Source of the DNA: Amphibacillus jilinensis Y1
Lineage (GTDB): Bacteria > Bacillota > Bacilli > Bacillales > Amphibacillaceae
NCBI RefSeq assembly: GCF_000306965.1
Contig: NZ_JH976435.1
Location: forward strand, 400,016-464,015
Direction of reading: 5' to 3'
Length of the DNA stretch: 64,000 bases
The notes under the pieces are model-generated. The model was not told the origin of the DNA. It did not search any database and saw only the letters and a list, made by a program, of their open reading frames with translations. Made by a program: the position numbers and the translations under genes. Positions 27,301 to 34,734 of this stretch are shown here, one piece after another. Positions within the stretch are counted from its first letter, which is position 1. Each line of letters opens with the position of its first letter.

Positions 27301-27785
27301 GTATTGGTGCGGAAAAAACACCTGTCGCGTATGGTGCTTTCCCTACTGAAGCATATTCTCATACACCTAGCTTTGCTGGTGTGCAACAACCAGGAATGAC
27401 TGGCCAAGTAAAAGAAGATATTCTGTCACGCTTCGGTGAATTAGGTGTGAAAGTAACAAATGGTCGCCTGCAGTTCAATCCTGTGCTTATACCTAAATCG
27501 GAGTTCTTAACGTCAGAACATCAATGGCCGTTAGCGAAACGTCTAAATCCAAAGGCAACAACGTTGATTAAGCTAGCAAAAGATACGTTAGGATTTACCG
27601 CCCTTACTGTCCCAATCACGTACATCTTAAGTGATCAAGAAAAGCTGGCTGTGTATGATGTCGCTGGTAATGAGAAGGTGTATGATGGATACATGTTAGA
27701 CGCTGATACAAGTCGAAAAATCTTTGGACGTAGCCATGATATCGATATGATCCATGTTTATCTAGACAGGAGTAAATTAGTATAG
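24327..27785 (+). CDS. giant six-hairpin carbohydrate-active protein, cellobiose-phosphorylase-like (putative)
   Basis: About 1152 residues, no signal peptide. The N-terminal third is beta-rich (VVSDTDHWLFVSSTGGLTAGRK), a long linker helix follows, and the central part has the alternating helix-pair pattern of an (alpha/alpha)6 barrel: NFEGNWRDIFQNWEAL, DPWSNIGYWGDHQIIYLLKL, GGIWMNTQRPEWNDANNA. Several acidic residues in these loops could be catalytic. This resembles COG3459 (GH94-like) proteins, but no defined GH94 signature can be asserted. AAAGGA before ATG 24327 supports that start; the open frame reaches back to ATG 24231. Probable role: hydrolysis or phosphorolysis of an oligosaccharide with the upstream mutarotase-like protein. 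Confidence 0.6.
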   Translation: METLRDLYLGKNFLHQKTKAVSLEKVELNNETYFKMVNYNDMAPFFMTVVSDTDHWLFVSSTGGLTAGRKNAEAALFPYVTDDKIHDSIETTGPDTILVVTKGEKDYLWKPFSQQMSEVYQITRNLYKNATGDKIIFEEINDDLGVRFSYTLKTSDDYGFVKESSLVNMTDHPVVVQLLDGIRNILPYGVTTVHQSTQSTLVDGYKRCELVEDVGLGIYTMSSILTDRAEPSESLKATTVWSRGLQNPKYLLSEQQIKAFTQNRSVQKETDVKGRRGAYYVMDTVHLKKQEQKKWYIIADVNKSAFGVEELIKDLTENDHIIEAVEQDVALGGENLRQLVFNADGYQFTANEKVSYRHFSNTLYNIMRGGIYADGYMIDKSDFIAFVSHWNKAVYNNEQPLLMSLPDTLHYNDLLSLAKDRNNPDLERLAFEYLPLTFSRRHGDPSRPWNKFNIEVTKEDGSKALNFEGNWRDIFQNWEALSISYPAFTESIIAKFVNASTADGYNPYRITKDGIDWETLDPDDPWSNIGYWGDHQIIYLLKLLELSKAYNPEKLHTLLENDIYAYAHVPYRIKGFSDLVKDPRNSIVYDDEKEQMIKERTASLGSDGKLVFCHDTVYRVNLMEKLLVTLLAKFSNYVPEGGIWMNTQRPEWNDANNALVGNGLSMVTLYYMHRFQVYMDHLVKEITTDAIKISAEVKRKFDATLEVLSAHEADLGQPISDETRFMIVKALGEIGESYRQTVYDDGFSGEKVDLPVVSLRSFIDLSMKHLKDTIKKNKREDGLYHAYNLIRFNGESCQVSYLYEMLEGQVAVLSSKALDKKEAIHVLASLRDSAIYREDQNSYMLYPNRKLPKFLEKNIIPASDIKTSVILQEELKNKHTRIIEQDVFGRYHFNGRFRNGEEIRAALLDLGCYNAADIQVVEDLFTELFNHHAFTGRSGTFYKYEGLGSVYWHMVSKLLLATEENFNAVYSAEGMTEDAKTLMTYYHDIKAGIGAEKTPVAYGAFPTEAYSHTPSFAGVQQPGMTGQVKEDILSRFGELGVKVTNGRLQFNPVLIPKSEFLTSEHQWPLAKRLNPKATTLIKLAKDTLGFTALTVPITYILSDQEKLAVYDVAGNEKVYDGYMLDADTSRKIFGRSHDIDMIHVYLDRSKLV

Positions 27786-27840
27786 GTCATTTAACTATGG
27801 TGTTATGCTAGATGGATACAATAATAATGCTAGCACTGAA

Positions 27841-27878
27841 AAAAGTTTACCTGGCTCTTTTGCCCAGGTAAACTTTTT
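27841..27878 (+). terminator. rho-independent terminator
   Basis: Perfect 14-bp stem AAAAGTTTACCTGG / CCAGGTAAACTTTT with a short loop and T tail. Confidence 0.92.
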
Positions 27879-27986
27879 GATTCTGTAATGTGTCATGTTG
27901 GTTAGAGGGAATGAACTCAGGAGCACGTTCACTGAGGATGAAGTAGGTAGATTTAATGAAGAATAGTCCACCATTCAATACCTATA

Positions 27987-28253
27987 TTAAATGCTATTAA
28001 ACTGAAAAAAATTTTTGAACATTACTTTAAGTCTGACGGTAAAATTCGCACCAAGGGTCTATATCACATCCAGAACGTCAACAACTACCACCGAAGACTG
28101 AAAGGTTGGATACAACGCTTTAACGGCGTGACGACCAAGTATCTGAACAATTATCTTGCGTGGTTTCAAGTGTTAGAGAGCATTCATCATCAACGAAATG
28201 AAGTTACAATGAACGATATGATAATAAAAGGGAATTTAATTCCAAATATATAA
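27987..28253 (+). pseudogene. IS1595-family transposase relic, C-terminal part
   Basis: An open frame without a start: [34 protein letters not shown], then [15 protein letters not shown] and a short tail ending in TAA at 28251. The YH-Q-VN-YH-RLK-W and LNNYLAWF pattern is the end of IS1595/ISXO2-type transposases. The N-terminal two thirds are gone. It is not followed by a recognisable terminal repeat. Confidence 0.72.
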
Positions 28254-28434
28254 ACTTATGATACAATTAGATTATCTAAGTTTACTGTATAAAGGCTATT
28301 TCTTTATTCAACTAACGGGGGAGAATAGTATAACAAGAACCGTACAAAGCAACAAACTGGTATCACGAAACGGAAGTATAGTCCACGAAAGAGAGTCTTT
28401 TTGGCGTGAACTTGATTTTGAAAAGGGTGGTTAT

Positions 28435-28842
28435 ATGCAAAAAGTATTTACTCGTGTACTAATAAAAGATGAGGACGATAATATTTTGGTAGTACAAGAT
28501 AGGAAAAATACTTGGAATTTTCCAGGAGGGAAACAGGAATTAGGAGAAACACCTTTGGACTGTGCAAAACGGGAAATACAAGAAGAAGTAGGGTTAAGTG
28601 TTCATAACCTTACAGAGGTTTACCAAGGAGATTTTTATTTCGGAGATACTCATTGGAAGGGATACTTCTACTTTGCAGAGTCCGTTAGTGGTGTCCCTTC
28701 TATGAAAGAAATGGGTAAAATAAAGGGCATCTGGTTTGTAAATAGGGAGGATAAAGTTAATTTTCCTATGGAGCTATCTGGAGTAATTGAAAATATATTC
28801 AATAGCAACCTTGTCTTTCATAAAGAAACTATGTGGGTTTAA
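28435..28842 (+). CDS. Nudix hydrolase (MutT-like)
   Basis: 135 residues with a complete Nudix box at residues 32-54 (GKQELGE...REIQEEVGL) giving the REUXEEXGU magnesium-binding core. It hydrolyses a nucleoside diphosphate linked to another group; substrate not predictable. AAAAGGGTGG before ATG 28435 sets the start. The open frame runs upstream to 28258, but that stretch has no ribosome site and no family similarity, so it is excluded. Flanked by the IS1595 relic and a terminator. Confidence 0.88.
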   Translation: MQKVFTRVLIKDEDDNILVVQDRKNTWNFPGGKQELGETPLDCAKREIQEEVGLSVHNLTEVYQGDFYFGDTHWKGYFYFAESVSGVPSMKEMGKIKGIWFVNREDKVNFPMELSGVIENIFNSNLVFHKETMWV

Positions 28843-28925
28843 GGTTTTTATCATTTTCTATGTACGTGAATTAATACACTTTATGCTAACGGGTAAGTGT
28901 TAGTTCAATAAGACAATAAAACCAA

Positions 28926-28959
28926 GCGGAACTTCCAGTTTTATGAAGTTCCGTTTTTT
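28926..28959 (+). terminator. rho-independent terminator of the Nudix gene
   Basis: GCGGAACTTC pairs with GAAGTTCCGT, then six T residues. Confidence 0.88.
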
Positions 28960-29020
28960 CTATAAATCTCAACAATGAACTTTAACAGAACCTTCAATAA
29001 AGCAAGTAAAGACACACATC

Positions 29021-29806
29021 CTATTCGTTAACAACCAATTGCTTTTCTTCATTAAAAAAAGTTTTATAGCCTAATTGGACAAATAATATGACCGTGATGG
29101 CAACACTGCCAAGAATGCCAAGCATGATTGCTATCTGATATGAAACAGCAGTAACAGGAGATATACCAGATAAAATTTGCCCAGTCATCATTCCTGGTAA
29201 GAATATGATCCCCATTCCTACCATAGAGTTGATGGTTGGTAGGATTGCCGAATCGAAAGCATTATCTACTATTTGCTTTGTAGCCATTTTAGGGGTTGCA
29301 CCAAGCATCAATGCTGATTCAATAAGGTGTCTTTCAGCATACATATCATCTACAAGCCTCGTTACGCCAAGTGAAATGCCCGTCATAGAATTACCAATCA
29401 ACATCCCTGCGATCGGGATGAAATATCTCGGATCATACCAAGGCGAGATGTGGATGACAGCAAGTAGGAAATAAATGAGGCTTGATAATGTTCCAAACAT
29501 CATAGATAGAGCAATAATTTTTTTAAGTGGTTTAGAAAGCGTTCCCTTCGTTCGTTTATATATATTATGAATAGCAAACACCTCCATAACAACGATGACT
29601 CCAATTGTATTTAGAGGGTTAATATTATTAAATAGATAGTCAAGGATATAACCTACTAATATAAGTTGAACGGTCATTCTTGTAGAAGAAATGAGAATTT
29701 CCTTTTCTCTTGAGATGCCCCGGATTCTTACAATAAACAATAAAGCAACAACAAAAATATAAGCAGCAGCCATTTGCCATAATTGAAGTTCTATTACACT
29801 GTCCAA
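29021..29806 (-). CDS. fetB: ABC transporter permease, FetB/UPF0014 family
   Basis: 261 residues with seven predicted membrane helices. Signatures of the FetB (YbbM, UPF0014) family are present: RIRGISREKEILISSTRMTVQLILVGYILD near the start, PIAGMLIGNSMTG, then ESALMLGATPKMATK and MVGMGIIFLPGMMTGQILSG. With FetA it forms an ABC exporter implicated in iron efflux and peroxide resistance in E. coli. It is 18 bp downstream of fetA on the same strand. Metal specificity here is inferred from the family. Confidence 0.88.
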   Translation of the reverse strand: MDSVIELQLWQMAAAYIFVVALLFIVRIRGISREKEILISSTRMTVQLILVGYILDYLFNNINPLNTIGVIVVMEVFAIHNIYKRTKGTLSKPLKKIIALSMMFGTLSSLIYFLLAVIHISPWYDPRYFIPIAGMLIGNSMTGISLGVTRLVDDMYAERHLIESALMLGATPKMATKQIVDNAFDSAILPTINSMVGMGIIFLPGMMTGQILSGISPVTAVSYQIAIMLGILGSVAITVILFVQLGYKTFFNEEKQLVVNE

Positions 29807-29824
29807 CGTTTAAACCTCCCTTCT

Positions 29825-30448
29825 TTAGATTATCTTGCCATCTTTTATCTCAATCATTTGATCAGAAAATTGATTGGCTATTTTTTTAGAATGAGTAGCC
29901 ATAATTAAGGTTTTACCACGTTTTTGGCTATAGTTCACTAGCTCCTCAATAATGATATGCTCCGTATCTTCATCGAGAGCAGAAGAAGGCTCATCAAGCA
30001 ATAGCACTTCAGGATTGCTAAGGACAACTCTAGCTAAAGCAACTCTTTGTTTTTCCCCACCAGATAACTTTTCAGCATCTTGACTAAGTGCTTTATTTAA
30101 CTTTACTCTTTTTAGTGCGTCACAAAGCTGATTATCGGAGGCAAGTGGTTTTTCAGCAAACTTCAGTCCGATTAGCAGATTATCTTTTATACTACCATGA
30201 AAGATAGCAGGGGTTTGCGGTAGCATGGTCACATATCTTCTCAATTTTACAGAGTCTATCTGGCTTAAAGGTTGGTCATGATAAAAAATCTCTCCATGAT
30301 CATAGCTAATGAGTTTATTTAAAAGGCGTAATAATGTCGTTTTTCCGCTACCACTCTCACCAACAATACAAGTGGTGTTATTTTTTTTAATACTTAAATG
30401 TTCAATATTAAGAATATCCTTATATTTAACTTCTTCAAATAAAAAAAT
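29825..30448 (-). CDS. fetA: ABC transporter ATP-binding protein, FetA-like, with probable ATT start codon
   Basis: Reading the minus strand continuously from 30448 gives 208 codons including the start: FLFEEVKYKDILNIEHLSIK, Walker A GESGSGKTT (residues 30-38), the Q-loop region (RRYVTMLPQ), signature LSGGEKQR (about 128) and Walker B LLLDEPSSALDE. There is no ATG, GTG or TTG between the upstream stop and the TTG at 30244, which lies after Walker A and would give a useless protein. GAGAGG at 30455-30460 is followed after 6 bases by ATT where homologues have ATG. It is in an operon with fetB. Confidence 0.85.
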   Translation of the reverse strand: MFLFEEVKYKDILNIEHLSIKKNNTTCIVGESGSGKTTLLRLLNKLISYDHGEIFYHDQPLSQIDSVKLRRYVTMLPQTPAIFHGSIKDNLLIGLKFAEKPLASDNQLCDALKRVKLNKALSQDAEKLSGGEKQRVALARVVLSNPEVLLLDEPSSALDEDTEHIIIEELVNYSQKRGKTLIMATHSKKIANQFSDQMIEIKDGKII

Positions 30449-30667
30449 TATGATCCTCTCCCTTTAATTGAGCTCCAATTTCTTTAATTTTGTACTTATC
30501 TTTCATCACCGGTACTATCGATGTTGAACGAGTTATATATCTTTAATCGATATCGAAATACGATACAATACTATCATAAAGGCTATGGCGTGACAAGAGA
30601 TACGCTAATGGAATGGTTGATCACAAAAGATTGTTCATAAAACGTTCGCCTCAAAATAAACGCGTCA

Positions 30668-30712
30668 CGCAACGACCAAGCAGTGGAGAAGGACGAAAAC
30701 AACATGTACGTG
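30668..30712 (+). repeat. intergenic repeat fragment, doubtful copy H
   Basis: CACGCAACGACCAAGCAGTGGAGAAGGACGAAAAC (34 bases, given here in parts: CACGCAACGACCA, AGCAGTGGAGAAG, GACGAAAAC) resembles the CAACGACCAATCAGTGGG-AGAAGAACGAAAAC block of the family. The flanking blocks are not recognisable. The rest of the 460-bp gap between fetA and the XRE gene holds nothing else clear. Confidence 0.45.
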
Positions 30713-30849
30713 TTGGAAAAGATATGAGAGGCAGGCGAATAGGGTTACAAAAGGTGGTTTGCTGAACCGATAGCGAACTTTAATGGTGAACGACGTAACG
30801 AATACAAATTATAAGTGGTGAATATTTTTTGACTTTTAATATTTTTTTC

Positions 30850-30897
30850 TTGAATGAATGCAAAATATATATTACAATGTAATGGAACATATATGTT
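30850..30897 (+). promoter_or_regulatory. promoter with overlapping palindromes, candidate autoregulated by the XRE protein
   Basis: TTGAAT (30850-30855), a 17-base spacer and TACAAT (30873-30878). The -10 lies inside the palindrome ATTACAATGTAAT, and 3 bases after it comes the perfect palindrome AACATATATGTT (30886-30897). The layout suits repression by the adjacent HTH protein. Confidence 0.55.
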
Positions 30898-30915
30898 GCA
30901 TTCGGTAAAAATGGG

Positions 30916-31137
30916 GTGATTAGTATAATTAAGAACAGCATTAAATTAAGTCGTAACGAAAAAAAGCTCACACAAGAAGAACTTGCTGAACAAGTGGGGG
31001 TAACAAGGCAAACCATTGGTCTGATCGAAAAAGAAAAATATAACCCGACTATTTCTTTAGGACTTAAGTTAAGCAAAGTTCTCAATAAGTCGCTTGATCA
31101 ATTATTTTGGCTAGAGGAGGATGGAAATGAAAACTGA
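30916..31137 (+). CDS. small XRE-family transcriptional regulator
   Basis: 73 residues: one Cro/C1 helix-turn-helix (KKLTQEELAEQVGVTRQTIGLIEKEKYNPTISL), then the short LDQLFWLEE tail of the YozG type. The only conventional start is GTG 30916, which overlaps the GGGGTGA ribosome-like site. Comparison with relatives that begin MIKN suggests that translation starts at the ATA at 30925, 6 bases after GGGGTGA; this is inference. Its end overlaps the following membrane-protein gene. Same arrangement as at 6.86 kb. Confidence 0.82.
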   Translation: MISIIKNSIKLSRNEKKLTQEELAEQVGVTRQTIGLIEKEKYNPTISLGLKLSKVLNKSLDQLFWLEEDGNEN

Positions 31138-31549
31138 TGAGAGAGTGAATTCTGAGGTTAAAGTAGCAAAAAGTATTGGTTATTCAATTTTTTGGTTTGG
31201 TATATTTATAGTGTTATTGTATCGATGGTTTGTCTTGAATCAAACGTTAATGGAAACACTTGACTTCTTTTTAGTATGGTTTGTTGCATCGCTAGTGCAT
31301 TTTTTTGCTTTAGCATCTAAAGGTATTCCAATTACGTATCCTGTTTCAATGAGCAAAAGAGAACAACTTTACTTTTTGATTTTAGTCCCGTTGTTGACAG
31401 GTGTTCTATCAGTAATCACTGTTTTCTTAAGGGTTGGGATGGATATTAAACGGATATTGGGTGGTTTTACAGTGAGCTTTTTAGGTATGTTTGTTCTATT
31501 TCTTCTATATAAGTTTATTCTTTATTCGTGGGAGAAAAGAAACACGTAG
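31127..31549 (+). CDS. multi-pass membrane protein partnered with XRE regulator
   Basis: 140 residues from the ATG at 31127 (AGGAGG at 31115-31120, 6-base spacer; ATG 31121 is too close). Four hydrophobic helices: about 15-35, 45-62, 80-100 and 110-132. Between helices 2 and 3 is a PVSMSKREQLY segment, similar in position to the NFDERS segment of the 7.1-kb protein, and typical of DUF3796-like partners of small XRE regulators. The start lies within the regulator gene, so the two are coupled. Function unknown. Confidence 0.7.
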   Translation: MKTDERVNSEVKVAKSIGYSIFWFGIFIVLLYRWFVLNQTLMETLDFFLVWFVASLVHFFALASKGIPITYPVSMSKREQLYFLILVPLLTGVLSVITVFLRVGMDIKRILGGFTVSFLGMFVLFLLYKFILYSWEKRNT

Positions 31550-31857
31550 TTTATCTTAATTTAAAAATACATTGCATAGTTGGTTAACTTCGGCAAACTT
31601 GGCACGTTTAAAACGGTCTTTGTTCCAAAGTTAACGTTCCATTCAAAACGATAGGCTGCAAATAAAGCAACAAGTGCTTTAATAGCGTAAAGGGAATTCC
31701 TGTTAAAGAAGATGTATCTAGGCATTATTCTTAGTGGTCATTCGCTAGTATTAAACTTTTCTCACCATAAAAACTTCAGAAAAGGATGAAGGAAATCCGT
31801 TTAAGTATTTGTGAAAACAGGTATACAAATACTAATTATTTCTAGGAGGGATTTTGG
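31550..31857. other. gap before the aldo/keto reductase gene
   Basis: 308 bp with no gene of confidence. The minus strand near 31560-31690 can be read as a short frame (ALVALFAAYRFEWNVNFGTK) that might be a coding relic, but I do not recognise it. Confidence 0.3.
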
Positions 31858-32844
31858 ATGGACTTTTTGAGTGGAAAAGTTCGCGAGAAAATTGGTATAG
31901 GTACCGCTCCGCTTGGTAATTTGTTTCGCGATGTCTCAGAAGAAGAGGCGATGGAAACGATCGAATCGGCTTGGAATTCTGGCATTCGTTATTTTGATAC
32001 CGCTCCTTTTTATGGAGCAGGATTAGCTGAATTAAGACTAGGGGAAGGCTTAAAGGAACACAAGCGAGAAGATTATATTATAAGTACAAAAGTAGGGCGT
32101 CTTATTTCAGATGAAACAGAGCAAAAAGAGGGGATTTTTAAGGATGGACGAAACAATAAAATTATCTCTGATTATACGGTCGACGGGACATTGCGCTCAA
32201 TTGAAGATAGTATGAAACGCTTAAAGACGGATAAATTAGATGTCGTATTTGTTCATGATATTTCACCAGATTTTTATGGGGATGAATGGATAAGCAAATT
32301 TGACGAAGCGAGTAATGGAGCTTTTAAAGTACTGTCAGATCTAAAAGGTGAGGGGGTTATTAAAGGGTGGGGCATAGGCGTCAATACAACTGAACCGATA
32401 GAGTTATTATTAGGACTTGAAGAGGCGAGACCAGATATCTGCCTGTCAGCTACCCAGTATACCTTGCTTGATCATGAAATGGCACTTGAACGCGTGATGC
32501 CAATGGCAGAGGCAAAAGATGTCGGGATAGTTGTTGGTGCGCCATACAGTTCTGGAGCTCTTTTAGGCGGTCATTCCTATAATTATGATCACATTCCACC
32601 AGAGGTTGCCGATCAAATTAAGCAACTCGAGAAAGTGGCAGCTAAATACGACACTACCTTAAAAGCAGCAGCTTTACAGTTTTCAGCAGCTCATCCGGCT
32701 GTAGCAGCTGTTATTCCTGGATCAACGAGACCGGAAAGAATAAAAAATGATATAGCTGGTTTAAAAACGTCCATACCAGCTGAATTTTGGAAAGAACTCG
32801 TGGAAAAGAACCTTATTTCTGCTCTTGCTCCATTACCAGTTTAA
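31858..32844 (+). CDS. aldo/keto reductase
   Basis: 328 residues, a complete NAD(P)-dependent TIM-barrel oxidoreductase. FDTAPFYGAGLAELRLGEGL carries the catalytic Asp and Tyr of the DTAxxYG motif, STKVGR the Lys and VVFVHDI the His. AVIPGSTRPERIKND is the NADP-phosphate region. Closest in style to L-fucose/D-threo-aldose dehydrogenases of bacteria, but the substrate is not certain. GGAGGGA lies 7 bases before the ATG. Single gene. Confidence 0.9.
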   Translation: MDFLSGKVREKIGIGTAPLGNLFRDVSEEEAMETIESAWNSGIRYFDTAPFYGAGLAELRLGEGLKEHKREDYIISTKVGRLISDETEQKEGIFKDGRNNKIISDYTVDGTLRSIEDSMKRLKTDKLDVVFVHDISPDFYGDEWISKFDEASNGAFKVLSDLKGEGVIKGWGIGVNTTEPIELLLGLEEARPDICLSATQYTLLDHEMALERVMPMAEAKDVGIVVGAPYSSGALLGGHSYNYDHIPPEVADQIKQLEKVAAKYDTTLKAAALQFSAAHPAVAAVIPGSTRPERIKNDIAGLKTSIPAEFWKELVEKNLISALAPLPV

Positions 32845-33009
32845 AAGTATCCCAGCTAAATCAGTCGGAGCAGATGATATAGCTTGATAAAACAAATAAA
32901 TTCGAAATGAACGTAAGAAAAAATGATACGGTGGACAGAGTTGAAATCGCTTTAGTTAGACACAACGTGATAAAAGAATTCTTACGACAATACAGAAGCT
33001 CAATATGTA

Positions 33010-33045
33010 GAGATGGTGTGAGTGAAAATCACGCCATCTCTTTTG
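33010..33045 (+). terminator. rho-independent terminator
   Basis: GAGATGGTGTGA pairs with TCACGCCATCTC followed by TTTTG. The 160 bp before it and the 250 bp after it (up to pntA) contain no other recognisable element. Confidence 0.82.
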
Positions 33046-33295
33046 TCTGAGAGCCTAAAGGTTATGATGATTTCTTATCATGTGATCATGCTTTCCTCAT
33101 TGTATTTGCTATCATTCGATGAATCAGCCATTAAGTACAAATGGTAATTGATTTAATTAAAGTTATCTTCTACCACCATATTGTATATTTTGTAAAATAT
33201 ATACCATTCACTATTGGAAAAGCCAAATTTCAATGATATAATTTTATATGAATTTAGCATAATAACAATCTAATATAGTGAAAGGAATCGTGTAT

Positions 33296-34426
33296 ATGAA
33301 AATAGTTGTACTTAAGGAAAATGATGAATCACGGGTCGCTTTAGTACCTGATTCGATCAAGAAATTACTTCAGCTAGAGGGCGTTGAAGTTGCAGTTGAA
33401 ACGAACTTAACAACTATGATTTCTGATCAAGCCTATCAAACGTCCGGTGTGCGCGTGGTGGACTCAAGAGACACATTGTTGGCCACTGGTGATGTGTTTT
33501 TGTGGGTGAATGCACCGTCACTAAAAGATGTGAGTAAAATGAAGAAAGGGTCTATCAGTATTAGTTTTTTAGATCCGTACAATCAAACTGAAGTCGTACG
33601 TGGCTTTATGAAGCAAGGGGTCAATGCCATTAGTATGGAAATGGTACCAAGAACAACGTTGGCACAAAAAATGGATGCCATTAGTTCACAAGCGTCTTTA
33701 GCAGGATATGTGGCTGTTATTTTAGGTGCGCAAAGATTGGATCGCATTTTTCCAATGATGATGACACCTGCTGGTACTATTCCTCCGGCAAAAGTCTTTG
33801 TTATAGGTGCAGGGGTTGCTGGTTTACAGGCAATTGCAACGGCGAAGCGCTTAGGCGCAAAAGTGGAAGCGTTTGACACTAGACCAGTTGTAGAAGAGCA
33901 GGTGACATCGCTTGGTGCCAAGTTTGTTAAAGTCGATTTAGGAGAGACTGGGCAAAACAAGGATGGCTATGCCAATGCTTTAACTGATGAACAGCTAAAA
34001 ATACAGCAACAAGCAATGGCAAAAAGTTGTGCTAACGCTGATTTGGTTGTTACTACAGCTAAACTATTTGCTAGCAAAGCGCCTGTCATTGTGACAAAAG
34101 AAATCCTGAAACAAATGCGGAATGGATCGGTGATTATCGATTTGGCAGCGGGTTCTGGAGGTAATGTAGAGGGTGCCGTGGTGGATGAAATCGTCACCAT
34201 TGAGGGGGTCGATGTCATTGGCATTGATAACCTTCCGGGTCAGGTGGCTTTCGATGCGTCAACTATGTATGCCAATAATTTAATCAATCTATTTATGCAT
34301 TTTTATAATAAAGAGACCCATACACTAGCTTTAGATCAATCAGATGAGATTATGAACGGATGTCTTGTCGTCAAAGATGGTTATGTAGTTAATGAAAGAC
34401 TTAAAGCTATTTATGGAGGTAAATGA
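33296..34426 (+). CDS. pntA: NAD(P) transhydrogenase subunit alpha, part 1
   Basis: 376 residues, the NAD(H)-binding domain I of proton-translocating transhydrogenase, homologous to alanine dehydrogenase: KENDESRVALVPDS at the start, RTTLAQKMDAISSQASLAGY in the middle, and the nucleotide fold GAGVAGLQAIATAKRLGA. ATG 33296 follows AAAGGA (33281-33286); the GTG at 33278 has no site of its own. It is the first gene of a three-gene operon; its stop codon overlaps the next start (TGATG). The complex uses the proton gradient to reduce NADP with NADH. Confidence 0.92.
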   Translation: MKIVVLKENDESRVALVPDSIKKLLQLEGVEVAVETNLTTMISDQAYQTSGVRVVDSRDTLLATGDVFLWVNAPSLKDVSKMKKGSISISFLDPYNQTEVVRGFMKQGVNAISMEMVPRTTLAQKMDAISSQASLAGYVAVILGAQRLDRIFPMMMTPAGTIPPAKVFVIGAGVAGLQAIATAKRLGAKVEAFDTRPVVEEQVTSLGAKFVKVDLGETGQNKDGYANALTDEQLKIQQQAMAKSCANADLVVTTAKLFASKAPVIVTKEILKQMRNGSVIIDLAAGSGGNVEGAVVDEIVTIEGVDVIGIDNLPGQVAFDASTMYANNLINLFMHFYNKETHTLALDQSDEIMNGCLVVKDGYVVNERLKAIYGGK

Positions 34427-34734
34427 TGGAAATTATACTTGTATTTGTGTTGATTCTAGCTTCTTTTTTAGGTTTTGAATTAATATCAAAAGTGCCGTCA
34501 CAATTACATACACCACTCATGTCTGGTTCTAACGCTATATCTGGGATTACGGTCGTTGGTGCTATACTAAGCCTCACAGGTACTTTTGTGGTAGAGGGAG
34601 AAGTGGTTAGAATTGTGTTAGGAACTTTATCTGTATTCTTTGCTACGATTAACGTTGTTGGAGGTTATATGGTAACTGATCGTATGTTATCTATGTTTAC
34701 AGCTGCCAAGAAGAAGGAGGACCAACATGATTAA
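34426..34734 (+). CDS. NAD(P) transhydrogenase subunit alpha, part 2 (membrane)
   Basis: 102 residues, three to four membrane helices with the motif SKVPSQLHTPLMSGSNAISGI that identifies the first part of domain II of transhydrogenase. In E. coli this is fused to domain I; here it is a separate subunit, as in Rhodospirillum rubrum. GGAGG at 34415-34419 favours ATG 34426 over 34423. It overlaps pntA by one base and pntB by eight bases. Confidence 0.9.
   Translation: MEIILVFVLILASFLGFELISKVPSQLHTPLMSGSNAISGITVVGAILSLTGTFVVEGEVVRIVLGTLSVFFATINVVGGYMVTDRMLSMFTAAKKKEDQHD

Noticed and set aside
28258-28434. Upstream extension of the Nudix frame by 59 codons
   Set aside because: No ribosome site at its start, no family similarity, and a good AAAAGGGTGG site precedes the internal ATG at 28435.
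31560-31690. Minus-strand frame ALVALFAAYRFEWNVNFGTK..., possible transposase or membrane-protein relic
   Set aside because: No family recognised and alternative frames are equally open over this length.
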